From positions 1 to 16,637 of the forward strand of contig CAIRND010000073.1 in assembly GCA_903879825.1 (NCBI GenBank): 16,637 nucleotides of DNA, in the 5' to 3' direction. The notes beneath the pieces are model-generated. The model was not told the DNA's origin, did no database searches, and saw nothing but the letters and a program-made list of their open reading frames with translations. This document shows, in pieces, positions 6,522 to 13,551 of the stretch (position 1 is its first letter; each line of letters begins with the position of its first letter). The stretch is from an uncultured Geobacteraceae bacterium. Lineage in GTDB: Bacteria > Desulfobacterota > Desulfuromonadia > Geobacterales > Pseudopelobacteraceae. A program made the position numbers and the translations under genes.

Positions 6522-7213
6522 GTTCTATTCTAAAAGCTCTTAAAAAGCTTGAAAATGATAAAGCTACTCGCCGTCCGGATGAATTAAAAATTGATGCAGA
6601 AATACTGCGGACGGGGCGAACTCGCCACTTTTCCGCTACCGGTATACTGTTAACGTCCTTGTTGCTGCTGGCGGGTGGTTCCGGCGCCACGTATCTGTAT
6701 ATGAAACAGGAACTTTTCTCAGAACGTGCCAAACAAAATGTGTCCATACTCTCCAGGCAAAATCTAACCGACGGTTCTGCTTCCTCGAACATCCAAGCTG
6801 AAGCGCCACCAGAACCTCTCGTTGTCGTGCCGGCACAACAACACAAAACTGCGGGAGTAGCATCAGAAGTACCGTCTCAATTACTGCAGTCTTCTGAACC
6901 GGTACGTGCCAACATCCAGCAAATTAAAGTCGGGCATCTTGTGCCGTCAAAGCGTGTTGATTCGGCTAAAAAAACACCATCAATTCCTGCTCAGCCATTG
7001 TCAGCAGTCGTCAAGTCCGTCCCGGCACTGAGGGTAAACGGCATCGCTTTTCAGGATAAAAGTGCGGATAGTGTGGCGATGGTTAATGGAGTTGCAGTCA
7101 CGAATGGGTCGATCATCGAAGGCGTTAAGATTGAAGAAATAAATAAAAACAAGGTAATATTCAGCTTTAACGGAGAAAAATTTGACATTCAACTCGGACA
7201 ATCAAATCAATAA
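6518..7213 (+). CDS. GspB/ExeB-like type II secretion assembly protein
   Basis: A 231-residue protein beginning MSSILKALKKLE, the characteristic N-terminus of GspB proteins. It has a short cytoplasmic tail, one membrane helix (~39-61) and a low-complexity Pro/Ser/Val-rich periplasmic linker (~65-168). The C-terminal T2SSB-like domain (~169-227) includes PALRVNGIAFQDKSADSVAM and VNGVAVTNGSIIEGVKIEEI. GspB partners GspA in inserting the outer-membrane secretin through peptidoglycan. The start overlaps the stop of the ExeA-like gene as ATGA, so the two are translationally coupled and probably made in fixed ratio. It converges on pgsA with an 8-base gap and no visible terminator. Confidence 0.87.
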   Translation: MSSILKALKKLENDKATRRPDELKIDAEILRTGRTRHFSATGILLTSLLLLAGGSGATYLYMKQELFSERAKQNVSILSRQNLTDGSASSNIQAEAPPEPLVVVPAQQHKTAGVASEVPSQLLQSSEPVRANIQQIKVGHLVPSKRVDSAKKTPSIPAQPLSAVVKSVPALRVNGIAFQDKSADSVAMVNGVAVTNGSIIEGVKIEEINKNKVIFSFNGEKFDIQLGQSNQ

Positions 7214-7221
7214 CATCGGTA

Positions 7222-7815
7222 TCAACGGACAATAACCTTGATAAATCTGGCCAGATAATCAACACCCGACCAGATAGTCAGTGCTGTGGCGATCCACAGA
7301 AAAAACATTCCAACGTTATGCATATTAACAGTCAGAAGTGTATGTGAAATACCGAAAAACCAATCATAATTATAGTGCAGAATAAGCCCGATAATAGCGA
7401 CAATCTGAAATATTGTCTTATACTTACCCAAATCACTTGCCTGAATAACAATTCCCTCTGTTGAAGCAATTCCGCGTAAACCAGTTATAATAATTTCGCG
7501 AGCGAGAATAACAAGCACCATCCAGGCTGGGACACGATTAAACGGCAGAATCATGATCAGCGCCGCCATTACGATCAGTTTATCCGCTATAGGATCCAGA
7601 AATTTGCCAAAAATCGTGACGATCCCCATGCGGCGTGCCAGATAACCGTCAAGCCAGTCCGTAATGGATGCTACTGAGAAAAGGGCCGCTGCCCAAAAAC
7701 CTGCCGAACGGGATGGCGACATCAGTAACGCTGCAAGGAGCGGAATGGCGGCAATTCGCATCATGGTGAGGATGTTGGGGATATTAAGAATCTGATTCGG
7801 TTGAGTGGTTGTCAT
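7222..7815 (-). CDS. pgsA: CDP-diacylglycerol--glycerol-3-phosphate phosphatidyltransferase
   Basis: A 197-residue integral membrane enzyme with several hydrophobic helices. It carries the complete CDP-alcohol phosphatidyltransferase motif, D-x2-D-G-x2-A-R-x8-G-x3-D-x3-D, as DWLDGYLARR (53-62) followed by G70, D74 and D78. The N-terminus NIPNILTMMRIAAIP is typical of PgsA. It transfers phosphatidyl from CDP-diacylglycerol to glycerol-3-phosphate, the committed step to phosphatidylglycerol and cardiolipin, in the inner membrane. Cardiolipin or phosphatidylcholine synthases share the motif, but length and N-terminus favour PgsA. The start ATG lies three bases after the stop of the transglycosylase gene and has only a weak SD (AGGA, about 16 bases away), suggesting translational coupling. 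Confidence 0.92.
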   Translation of the reverse strand: MTTTQPNQILNIPNILTMMRIAAIPLLAALLMSPSRSAGFWAAALFSVASITDWLDGYLARRMGIVTIFGKFLDPIADKLIVMAALIMILPFNRVPAWMVLVILAREIIITGLRGIASTEGIVIQASDLGKYKTIFQIVAIIGLILHYNYDWFFGISHTLLTVNMHNVGMFFLWIATALTIWSGVDYLARFIKVIVR

Positions 7816-7818
7816 TAT

Positions 7819-8451
7819 TTAAATACCGCTTTCCTGATAGGTCTTCATGTAGGAAAGAACCCGGTTCACATAGGTTCGTGTTTCGTTGTAAGGTGGAATT
7901 CCGCCATATTTAGCAACTTTACTAAGCCCGGCATTGTATGCCGCGACTGCCAGCGAAACATCACCGCGAAAGGTGTCAAGGAGGAATCGAAGATATTTAA
8001 CCCCTCCTTCAACGTTATCCTTCGGGTTAAATCTATCAGCAACTTTTAAGGACTTGGCCGTAGCTGGCATTAATTGCATCAGGCCACTCGCACCTTTACT
8101 GGAAACAGCATTCGGGTTGTAACCGGATTCAGCATGAATAACGGCTTTAACTAAACTCGGATTCACACCATATTTAGTTGAACAGGTCGTGATAAGTTGC
8201 TCAAACTCCGCGGGATTAACCGATGATGCAAATTTTAGTTTCGTTCTCAACTCTTTATCTTTTTTAAGGTCACGCATAAAAATTTTAAAGCGCTTATCAG
8301 TCGGTGCATCGGTGAAATGTACGATATCTTCTTCATCAACATACCGGTAGATATCTGCCTTAGCGGAGCCTGACGTTATCAATACACAGAAAATAACGAC
8401 GCTAAGGCAGAGTATGAGACGGGTAACATATGCTGATGTGGGCGGATACAT
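7819..8451 (-). CDS. Periplasmic lytic transglycosylase, DUF4124 plus SLT domain
   Basis: A 210-residue exported protein. The signal peptide is residues 1-32, with probable cleavage after AKA. A DUF4124-like segment follows (IYRYVDEEDIVHFTDAP, 34-50), then a Slt70-type catalytic domain (~85-205) with catalytic Glu108 in AVIHAESGYNPNAVSSKG, GLMQLMPATA, and AAYNAGLSKV. Such enzymes cut the MurNAc-GlcNAc bond of peptidoglycan and form 1,6-anhydroMurNAc. I chose the ATG at 8451 because it directly precedes the signal peptide. A longer frame to 8595 would run over the purM start and put 48 unlikely residues before the signal. It forms a tight two-gene unit with pgsA and diverges from purM. Confidence 0.9.
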   Translation of the reverse strand: MYPPTSAYVTRLILCLSVVIFCVLITSGSAKADIYRYVDEEDIVHFTDAPTDKRFKIFMRDLKKDKELRTKLKFASSVNPAEFEQLITTCSTKYGVNPSLVKAVIHAESGYNPNAVSSKGASGLMQLMPATAKSLKVADRFNPKDNVEGGVKYLRFLLDTFRGDVSLAVAAYNAGLSKVAKYGGIPPYNETRTYVNRVLSYMKTYQESGI

Positions 8452-8526
8452 TTCGTCAATAATCCCAAAAGACGCGGATTTGTCAAGAGATATTCTGTGA
8501 AATGTATATTTGCTGCCAGTTTGAAA

Positions 8527-8575
8527 TTGACTTTTAAGAGGCCATGCACTACAAACATTCTTTCGAAAGAAGGAG
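8527..8575 (+). promoter_or_regulatory. Probable purM promoter, palindrome and strong SD
   Basis: TTGACT (8527-8532) and TACAAA (8550-8555) are separated by 17 bases. Just downstream lies a perfect 14-bp palindrome TTCTTTCGAAAGAA (8558-8571), which runs into the SD AGGAG (8571-8575), 5 bases before the purM ATG at 8581. The palindrome would lie at about the transcription start. It does not resemble the E. coli PurR box. Confidence 0.5.
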
Positions 8576-8580
8576 ATAGA

Positions 8581-9633
8581 ATGAGCGAAAAACACGTAAC
8601 ATACAAAGATTCAGGTGTTGATATTGCTGCCGGAAATAGTTTTGTCAATCTTATCAAGCCATTAGTCAAAGCGACGTCACGGCCAGAGGTTCTGGCTGAT
8701 ATTGGCGGTTTTGGCGGTTTGTTTTCACTAAACACGTCAAAATACAAAAATCCTGTCCTTGTTTCTGGAACTGATGGCGTGGGAACCAAGCTCAAGATCG
8801 CTTTTTTGGCTGATCGTCATGATACGGTTGGCATCGATCTGGTAGCCATGTGTGTTAACGACATAATTGTCCAGGGTGCTGAACCACTCTTCTTTTTGGA
8901 TTACCTTGCCACCGGTAAGCTTTTACCGGAAAAAGGTGCTGAAATAGTTAAAGGAATTGCTGAGGGATGTAAACAAGCAGGTTGTGCGCTGATTGGTGGT
9001 GAAACGGCTGAAATGCCAGGGTTTTACGCTGAGGGTGAATACGATGTTGCCGGATTTACCGTCGGTGTCGTGGACCGTGATAACCTGATCGATGGTTCGT
9101 GCATATCCGTTGGTAACCGTTTGATTGGTATCGCATCCAGCGGTTTACACAGTAACGGCTACTCGCTGGCACGTACTTTGATATTTGATCATCTTGGCCT
9201 TTCTATCAATGATGAATTTCCCGGAGCTTGCGCCTCTGTTGCAGACGTGCTCCTGACTCCGACCAGAATTTATGTGCGTTCAATTCTCAATCTGCTTAAA
9301 GACTTTTCTCTTAATGGTATAGCCCATATAACGGGAGGCGGACTGCTCGAGAATGTTCCGCGGGTTCTTCCTAAAGGGTGTCAGGCCAACATTCATACAA
9401 AAAGTTGGGAGCGACCGAACCTGTTTACTGTATTGCAGAAGGCCGGAAATGTTGAACGCGATGAAATGTACCGCACCTTCAATATGGGCATTGGAATGGT
9501 TCTAGTCGTTGCCGAGAATCAGGCCGAAGAGATAATAGACCGGTTGCATGGTTTGGGTGAATCTGCCTGGGTTATTGGTGATATAGCGGCGTGTACCACC
9601 GGTGAAGAACGGGTTGAATTGGTGGAGAACTAG
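8581..9633 (+). CDS. purM: Phosphoribosylformylglycinamidine cyclo-ligase (AIR synthetase)
   Basis: A 350-residue PurM of normal length. Recognisable family segments in order are DIGGFGGLF, VSGTDGVGTKLKIA, IDLVAMCVNDIIVQGAEPLF, GCALIGGETAEMPGFY, SSGLHSNGYSL, HITGGGLLENVPR and TFNMGIGMV. The enzyme uses ATP to close FGAM to aminoimidazole ribotide in de novo purine synthesis, in the cytoplasm. The start at 8581 is fixed by the strong SD AGGAG and by MSEKHVTYKDSGVDI as in the family; the in-frame ATG at 8497 lies upstream of the likely promoter. purN follows after 3 bases, so the two are one transcription unit. Confidence 0.97.
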   Translation: MSEKHVTYKDSGVDIAAGNSFVNLIKPLVKATSRPEVLADIGGFGGLFSLNTSKYKNPVLVSGTDGVGTKLKIAFLADRHDTVGIDLVAMCVNDIIVQGAEPLFFLDYLATGKLLPEKGAEIVKGIAEGCKQAGCALIGGETAEMPGFYAEGEYDVAGFTVGVVDRDNLIDGSCISVGNRLIGIASSGLHSNGYSLARTLIFDHLGLSINDEFPGACASVADVLLTPTRIYVRSILNLLKDFSLNGIAHITGGGLLENVPRVLPKGCQANIHTKSWERPNLFTVLQKAGNVERDEMYRTFNMGIGMVLVVAENQAEEIIDRLHGLGESAWVIGDIAACTTGEERVELVEN

Positions 9634-9636
9634 CTT

Positions 9637-10254
9637 ATGTCAGGGAACTCACCTTGCCGGTTGGGTGTCCTGGTTTCAGGCAGCGGCACTAACCTTCAGG
9701 CTATTATAGACCGGATTGAGTCTGGGGAGATCTGTGCCGAGATCGCCTGTGTCATAAGCAACAAGGTAGATGCGTATGCACTGACCCGTGCAACCCACCA
9801 TGGTATACCTGTTGTAATCCATGAAAATTCGAAATTTTCTGATAGACAATCATATGATGCCGCCACGGTTGATATTTTGCGCAGCCACAAGGTGGACTTA
9901 GTTGTACTTGCCGGTTTCATGAGAATCCTGACAGTTGTTATGGTAAATGCATTTCCACATGCAATCATGAACATCCATCCTGCCCTGCTCCCTTCTTTTA
10001 AAGGTCTTCATGCCCAGCAGCAGGCTCTCGACTACGGTGTTCGCTACACAGGATGCACCGTACACTTTGTTGACTGTGGCACTGATACCGGACCGATTAT
10101 TCTGCAAGCTGTTGTGCCGGTGGAACAAGGTGATACCGAAGAATCTCTCTCTGCCCGAATTCAAAAAGCTGAGCATCAGACCTTTGCGACAGCAATTAAA
10201 CTTTTTGTCGATGGAAAAATAAAAGTTGATGGCCGCAAAGTCCTTATCTCATAA
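9637..10254 (+). CDS. purN: Phosphoribosylglycinamide formyltransferase (GAR transformylase)
   Basis: A 205-residue formyltetrahydrofolate-dependent PurN. The phosphate-binding N-terminal loop LGVLVSGSGTNLQAIID is present. The catalytic triad equivalents are Asn112 and His114 (MNIHPALLPSFKG) and Asp150 (DCGTDTGPII). It formylates glycinamide ribonucleotide with 10-formyl-THF, two steps before PurM. The gene starts three bases after the purM stop with GGAG inside the purM end as SD (spacing 9), so purMN is a compact pair. The short N-terminal extension MSGNSPCR before the core is unremarkable. Confidence 0.97.
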   Translation: MSGNSPCRLGVLVSGSGTNLQAIIDRIESGEICAEIACVISNKVDAYALTRATHHGIPVVIHENSKFSDRQSYDAATVDILRSHKVDLVVLAGFMRILTVVMVNAFPHAIMNIHPALLPSFKGLHAQQQALDYGVRYTGCTVHFVDCGTDTGPIILQAVVPVEQGDTEESLSARIQKAEHQTFATAIKLFVDGKIKVDGRKVLIS

Positions 10255-10379
10255 TCATCAAAAATAGCTGCACTAACACTATCCCCTCGATATTACCAAA
10301 AATCCCCACGGTTCTTTATTGCTGCCCACACATCCCTAATAGTCAATATTTTGAAAATAATATGCGTATTATCTAGAAT

Positions 10380-10401
10380 CGTTGTCATAACTATGACAAC
10401 G
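10380..10401. promoter_or_regulatory. Perfect inverted repeat, distal operator candidate
   Basis: CGTTGTCATA (10380-10389), two bases AC, then TATGACAACG (10392-10401): 10-bp arms with no mismatch. Its core is TTGTCA-N6-TGACAA (10382-10399). The centre lies about 140 bp upstream of the start site predicted from the sigma-54 promoter, the usual zone for enhancer-binding protein sites. Confidence 0.65.
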
Positions 10402-10503
10402 GGCAGTGCGGATATACCATGCAATATCGTTATTATCGATTTAGTTTTAACTGTATAAAAATTAAGTAGCTAATAATATTAACAATTGTTTTTTTGGCAT
10501 ATA

Positions 10504-10520
10504 TGGCACATACATTGCTA
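10504..10520 (+). promoter_or_regulatory. Sigma-54 (RpoN) promoter of the GGDEF gene
   Basis: TGGCACATACATTGCT (10504-10519) matches the sigma-54 consensus TGGCAC-N5-TTGC(A/T). The invariant GG (10505-10506) and GC (10517-10518) are exactly 10 bases apart. The predicted start is about 10530, giving a leader of about 71 nt. It faces the cyclase gene, lies in non-coding DNA and has a dyad repeat at about -140. Confidence 0.72.
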
Positions 10521-10529
10521 AGCTGTGTA

Positions 10530-10547
10530 TTGTCATTTATGTGACAA
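10530..10547. promoter_or_regulatory. Second copy of TTGTCA-N6-TGACAA operator
   Basis: TTGTCA (10530-10535) and TGACAA (10542-10547) have the same arms and the same 6-base spacing as the core of the distal repeat, 148 bp downstream of it. It begins at the predicted sigma-54 start site, so a protein bound here would block initiation or escape. Confidence 0.6.
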
Positions 10548-10600
10548 CAGATGTGTAGCTCGTCACAAAAAATGATAGCAACAGTACATGGGAGGCAGAT

Positions 10601-11647
10601 ATGTTGACAGAAAACGGTGAAAATAAAGTAGAGGGTGGATTCAGCCCTGAAAATATTCAGACTCAGCTGGAAGAAGCGCGATTCATCAGCCGTTTCATGA
10701 CAGCGGTATGCACTTCCCTGGAACTGGATGATATTTGTTCAATTGCAGCCCGAGCCCTCTATGAGTATGCCCATTATTATCGTATTGTATTTTCTTTCTC
10801 CGCTGATTTAGAAGGAAAAACATTCACGTTTTCCCCGATGGTACAAAAAGGGATTGTCACTGCCCGGCCAAAAAACAGTGCGAGTACATCATCTTCTCCC
10901 ACTATTTTACCAGAAAGTTCACTTGCCTCTACTCACCTTACCCTTCATGACAACATCGGCACCGTTGCACTCTACTTTAAAGCCGGACAGGAGACGACCT
11001 TCTCGGAATCACTCCTTATAAGCGTAGCGTCCTGTTTTAGCCAGGCAATAAGAAACGTTCTGGAACATAGCAGAATGAAAGATCTTGCCATGCGTGACGG
11101 ACTTACTGAGCTTTACAACCGCAGAGTATTTGATGAAACACTGGCGCAAAAAGTAAAATGTTCTGACATGCGCCCGGTTTCTCTCCTTATTATTGATCTG
11201 GATAATTTCAAACGGGTGAATGACACCTATGGCCATCAGGCTGGTGACCAGGTGTTAAAAACTTTCGGGAAAATTCTGAAGGAAAGTTGTCGTGGCAATG
11301 ATCTGGTAGCCCGCTTCGGTGGTGAGGAATTTGCCATTATTCTTTCGCAGACCAAAGCTGCGACGGCACACGTCATCGCACAGAGGATCAGAAACAGGCT
11401 GGAGAAAACGGCTTTTACTTTTGATGATCATCAGCTTCAGATGACTGCCAGTATAGGGCTGGCAACCTGTAATGGAGGAAATAGTATATTCACATCAAAC
11501 CTTGTCAAACAGGCTGATCGCGCTCTGTATCAAGCCAAAAAAACCGGTAAAAACAAAGTCTGCGTATTTCCTGATGATTTACTTAAAGATGTACAACCCG
11601 CCACCGTTCTGGAAAACTTCGGTTCGTTGATTCCGGCAGGCTGTTAG
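10601..11647 (+). CDS. Diguanylate cyclase, GAF-like sensor plus GGDEF domain
   Basis: A 348-residue cytoplasmic protein with no membrane segment or signal peptide. Residues ~20-155 look like a GAF-type sensor (helix QTQLEEARFISRFMTAVCTS, later IGTVALYFKAG and LLISVASCFSQAIRNVLEH). A short coiled linker leads to the GGDEF domain (~160-325). That domain has DGLTELYNRR, metal-binding Asp199, base-contacting Asn207 and Asp216 (GHQAGD), and the signature GGEEF (240-244). The inhibitory I-site RGND (231-234) stands five residues before GGEEF. So it should make c-di-GMP from two GTP and be inhibited by product. Asp216 argues against a cGAMP-making Hypr enzyme, which carries Ser there. ATG at 10601 has GGGAGG with spacing 5. 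It converges on topA with a 16-bp gap. Confidence 0.92.
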   Translation: MLTENGENKVEGGFSPENIQTQLEEARFISRFMTAVCTSLELDDICSIAARALYEYAHYYRIVFSFSADLEGKTFTFSPMVQKGIVTARPKNSASTSSSPTILPESSLASTHLTLHDNIGTVALYFKAGQETTFSESLLISVASCFSQAIRNVLEHSRMKDLAMRDGLTELYNRRVFDETLAQKVKCSDMRPVSLLIIDLDNFKRVNDTYGHQAGDQVLKTFGKILKESCRGNDLVARFGGEEFAIILSQTKAATAHVIAQRIRNRLEKTAFTFDDHQLQMTASIGLATCNGGNSIFTSNLVKQADRALYQAKKTGKNKVCVFPDDLLKDVQPATVLENFGSLIPAGC

Positions 11648-11663
11648 TAAACAGAGGTTGAAA

Positions 11664-13535
11664 TTATTCTGCTTTCTTATTGACCGCTGTTTTGACATGT
11701 GGAGCAACTGTGGATGCAGGCGCCGAAGTTGACTTCGTGCCAACTACCCCTTCAATCCATAGTGAGAGTGCCTTGCTGGTCTTTAACGTTTCTTCAGGAA
11801 TGACAAGACTGCTTTTTTGCGACAGACTATGAGCAAACTTGAGTTGTGCTTCACTCGGTCCGCCCCCCTCAGCTCTAACGGGAGGAATCGAAAATCCCAT
11901 CTTGTTGTGTACGCCTTTACAAAAGCGCTGCCAGGTTTCCTTATTCTCTACTACCAAATCCAGAAAATTTTCCATTTTGCTGGTCAGTGCATAATCAATA
12001 ACCCAGCCATGTTTCTCCCTCAGGTAGTCAATGAGGGTTTCCCCAGGCTGCAGGGGAACCACCCTGCCCTTTTCCTCTTTTACATAGCCCCGATCAGTAA
12101 TGTTTTTAGTAATGGCCGCATAAGTGGACGGGCGGCCAATATCAAGCCGTTCCAGCTCTTTCACCAGTGATCCTAAGGTAAATCTACCCGGTGGCTTGGT
12201 CTTTTTCTCGTCAAGAATTTCCTTTAACTTCGGCACCAACTCACCAACTTCAATCGGGGGAAGCAGCTGCAGCTTGTTGTCCTCATCTGCTTTTTTATCT
12301 TTTTCCTCATCAACCTCAGCGTAGACCTTGAGAAAACCATCAAAAATAAGTACCCGTCCAGCGGCCTTGAACCGTTCTCCGGCAACAGAAAAGTGCATTA
12401 CCGTAGAATCATAACGTGCCGCGGCCATTTGGCTGGCAACAGCTCGCTTGAATATCATCTCGTAAAGCCTGGCATGTTCAGGGGTAAGCCCTTCTTTCCT
12501 GATGATGACGGCAATATCAGCAATCGAGTGCATATGGGTGGGACGGATACCCTCGTGGGCCTCAGCTTGGGAATTTTTTGATTTGTGTTGATTTGGTTGT
12601 GCAGGCAGATAGATGCTGCCAAGAGTTTTCCCCAGGAACTCACAAATTTCCGTGACGAAAGCGTCGTCCATACGAACTGAATCGGTACGGTGATAAGTGA
12701 TGACACCATGATCAAAGAGCGCCTGCGCCAGTTTCATCGTATTTTCCGGAGTAAACTTCAGACGAGCGGCGGCAGCGGCCTGTAAGTCAACTGTCGTGAA
12801 TGGTGGTTTAGCAGATTGTTTGACCTCTTTTTTTTCAACTTTTTCAGCAAGAGCATGAGTTTCTGCACTGATGGCGTCAATGATCACCTGGGCATCGGAC
12901 TGCTGCATAAATTTGCCATTAACGTGGCGTGCCAGGAAGCTTGTGCCATCTTTATCCAGCTGGATATCCAGCATCCAGTACGGGGTTGAGACGAAATTAC
13001 GGATTTCCCGTTCTCGATCGACTACCAGGCGCACTGCCGGTGATTGAACACGGCCGACACTGTAGCTTCTGCGGAGGTTTTTACTCGCGATGGGAGAGAG
13101 GATATAGCCAACCAGACGGTCACCGATTCTACGGCCAAGGAAGGCGTTGTAGAGGCCGGTATTCGTCTTTTCAAACGGCACTGCCTTCGCAAGTGATTCC
13201 TTCAGCCCTTTCTCGGTAACTTCGTAGATTTCCATCCGTAGACATTCTTTGGCTACAGATTTCACCTCTTCATAGATATGGCAACTGATGGCATACCCTT
13301 CCCTGTCCGGGTCACCGGCAAGCATGACTGTTTCGCCACGTGCCGCGTTACGCAGTTCCTTGGGAAGGTTAGCTTTCTTCTCGTGATAGACGAATGTTGG
13401 CTCGTATGTAGCGAGATCAACACCAATATTAGCATCGGGTAGGTCTTTGAAATGCCCGACGGTGGACATAACTTTCACTTTAAGGATCGACTGTATTTTT
13501 TTAGCTTTCGTGGGTGATTCTACAATTATAAGCAT
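11664..13535 (-). CDS. topA: Short type IA DNA topoisomerase without zinc ribbons
   Basis: A 623-residue topoisomerase I homologue. The Toprim domain has MLIIVESPTKAKKI (Glu6) and AGDPDREGYAIS (Asp75, Asp77, Glu79). The core has GDRLVGYILSP and SVGRVQSPAVRLV. The catalytic Tyr281 is in VITYHRTDSVRM, and the gate domain has IGRPSTYAAI. It relaxes negative supercoils by single-strand passage. Compared with E. coli TopA (865 residues) it lacks all C4 zinc ribbons: there is no CxxC pair anywhere. Instead it ends with PSEAQLKFAHSLSQKSSLVI, continuing to Trp-Ile (560-595), resembling tails of plasmid-type topoisomerases, and an Ala/Lys-rich end. The ATG at 13535 matches the family start; a longer frame to 13604 would overlap znuB. 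It follows znuB by 16 bp, so it is probably the last gene of the znu operon. Confidence 0.9.
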   Translation of the reverse strand: MLIIVESPTKAKKIQSILKVKVMSTVGHFKDLPDANIGVDLATYEPTFVYHEKKANLPKELRNAARGETVMLAGDPDREGYAISCHIYEEVKSVAKECLRMEIYEVTEKGLKESLAKAVPFEKTNTGLYNAFLGRRIGDRLVGYILSPIASKNLRRSYSVGRVQSPAVRLVVDREREIRNFVSTPYWMLDIQLDKDGTSFLARHVNGKFMQQSDAQVIIDAISAETHALAEKVEKKEVKQSAKPPFTTVDLQAAAAARLKFTPENTMKLAQALFDHGVITYHRTDSVRMDDAFVTEICEFLGKTLGSIYLPAQPNQHKSKNSQAEAHEGIRPTHMHSIADIAVIIRKEGLTPEHARLYEMIFKRAVASQMAAARYDSTVMHFSVAGERFKAAGRVLIFDGFLKVYAEVDEEKDKKADEDNKLQLLPPIEVGELVPKLKEILDEKKTKPPGRFTLGSLVKELERLDIGRPSTYAAITKNITDRGYVKEEKGRVVPLQPGETLIDYLREKHGWVIDYALTSKMENFLDLVVENKETWQRFCKGVHNKMGFSIPPVRAEGGGPSEAQLKFAHSLSQKSSLVIPEETLKTSKALSLWIEGVVGTKSTSAPASTVAPHVKTAVNKKAE

Positions 13536-13551
13536 GGAGTTTACAAAACCT

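Larger units (their letters stand above)
10255..10600. other. 346-bp regulatory region between purN and the GGDEF gene
   Basis: This is the longest non-coding stretch in the right half. It has no clear terminator after purN and is AT-rich between about 10420 and 10500. It contains two inverted repeats with the same core, a sigma-54 promoter, a small palindrome AACAATTGTT (10481-10490) and the SD of the cyclase gene (GGGAGG, 10590-10595). Nothing suggests a gene here. Confidence 0.7.

Noticed and set aside
8452..8595. 48-residue N-terminal extension of the lytic transglycosylase
   Set aside because: It would precede a clear signal peptide, overlap the purM start and its promoter, and has no family resemblance.
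11120..11340. Possible Hypr-type GGDEF making cGAMP, as known from Geobacter
   Set aside because: The discriminating residue in GHQAGD is Asp, as in canonical c-di-GMP synthases, not the Ser of Hypr enzymes.
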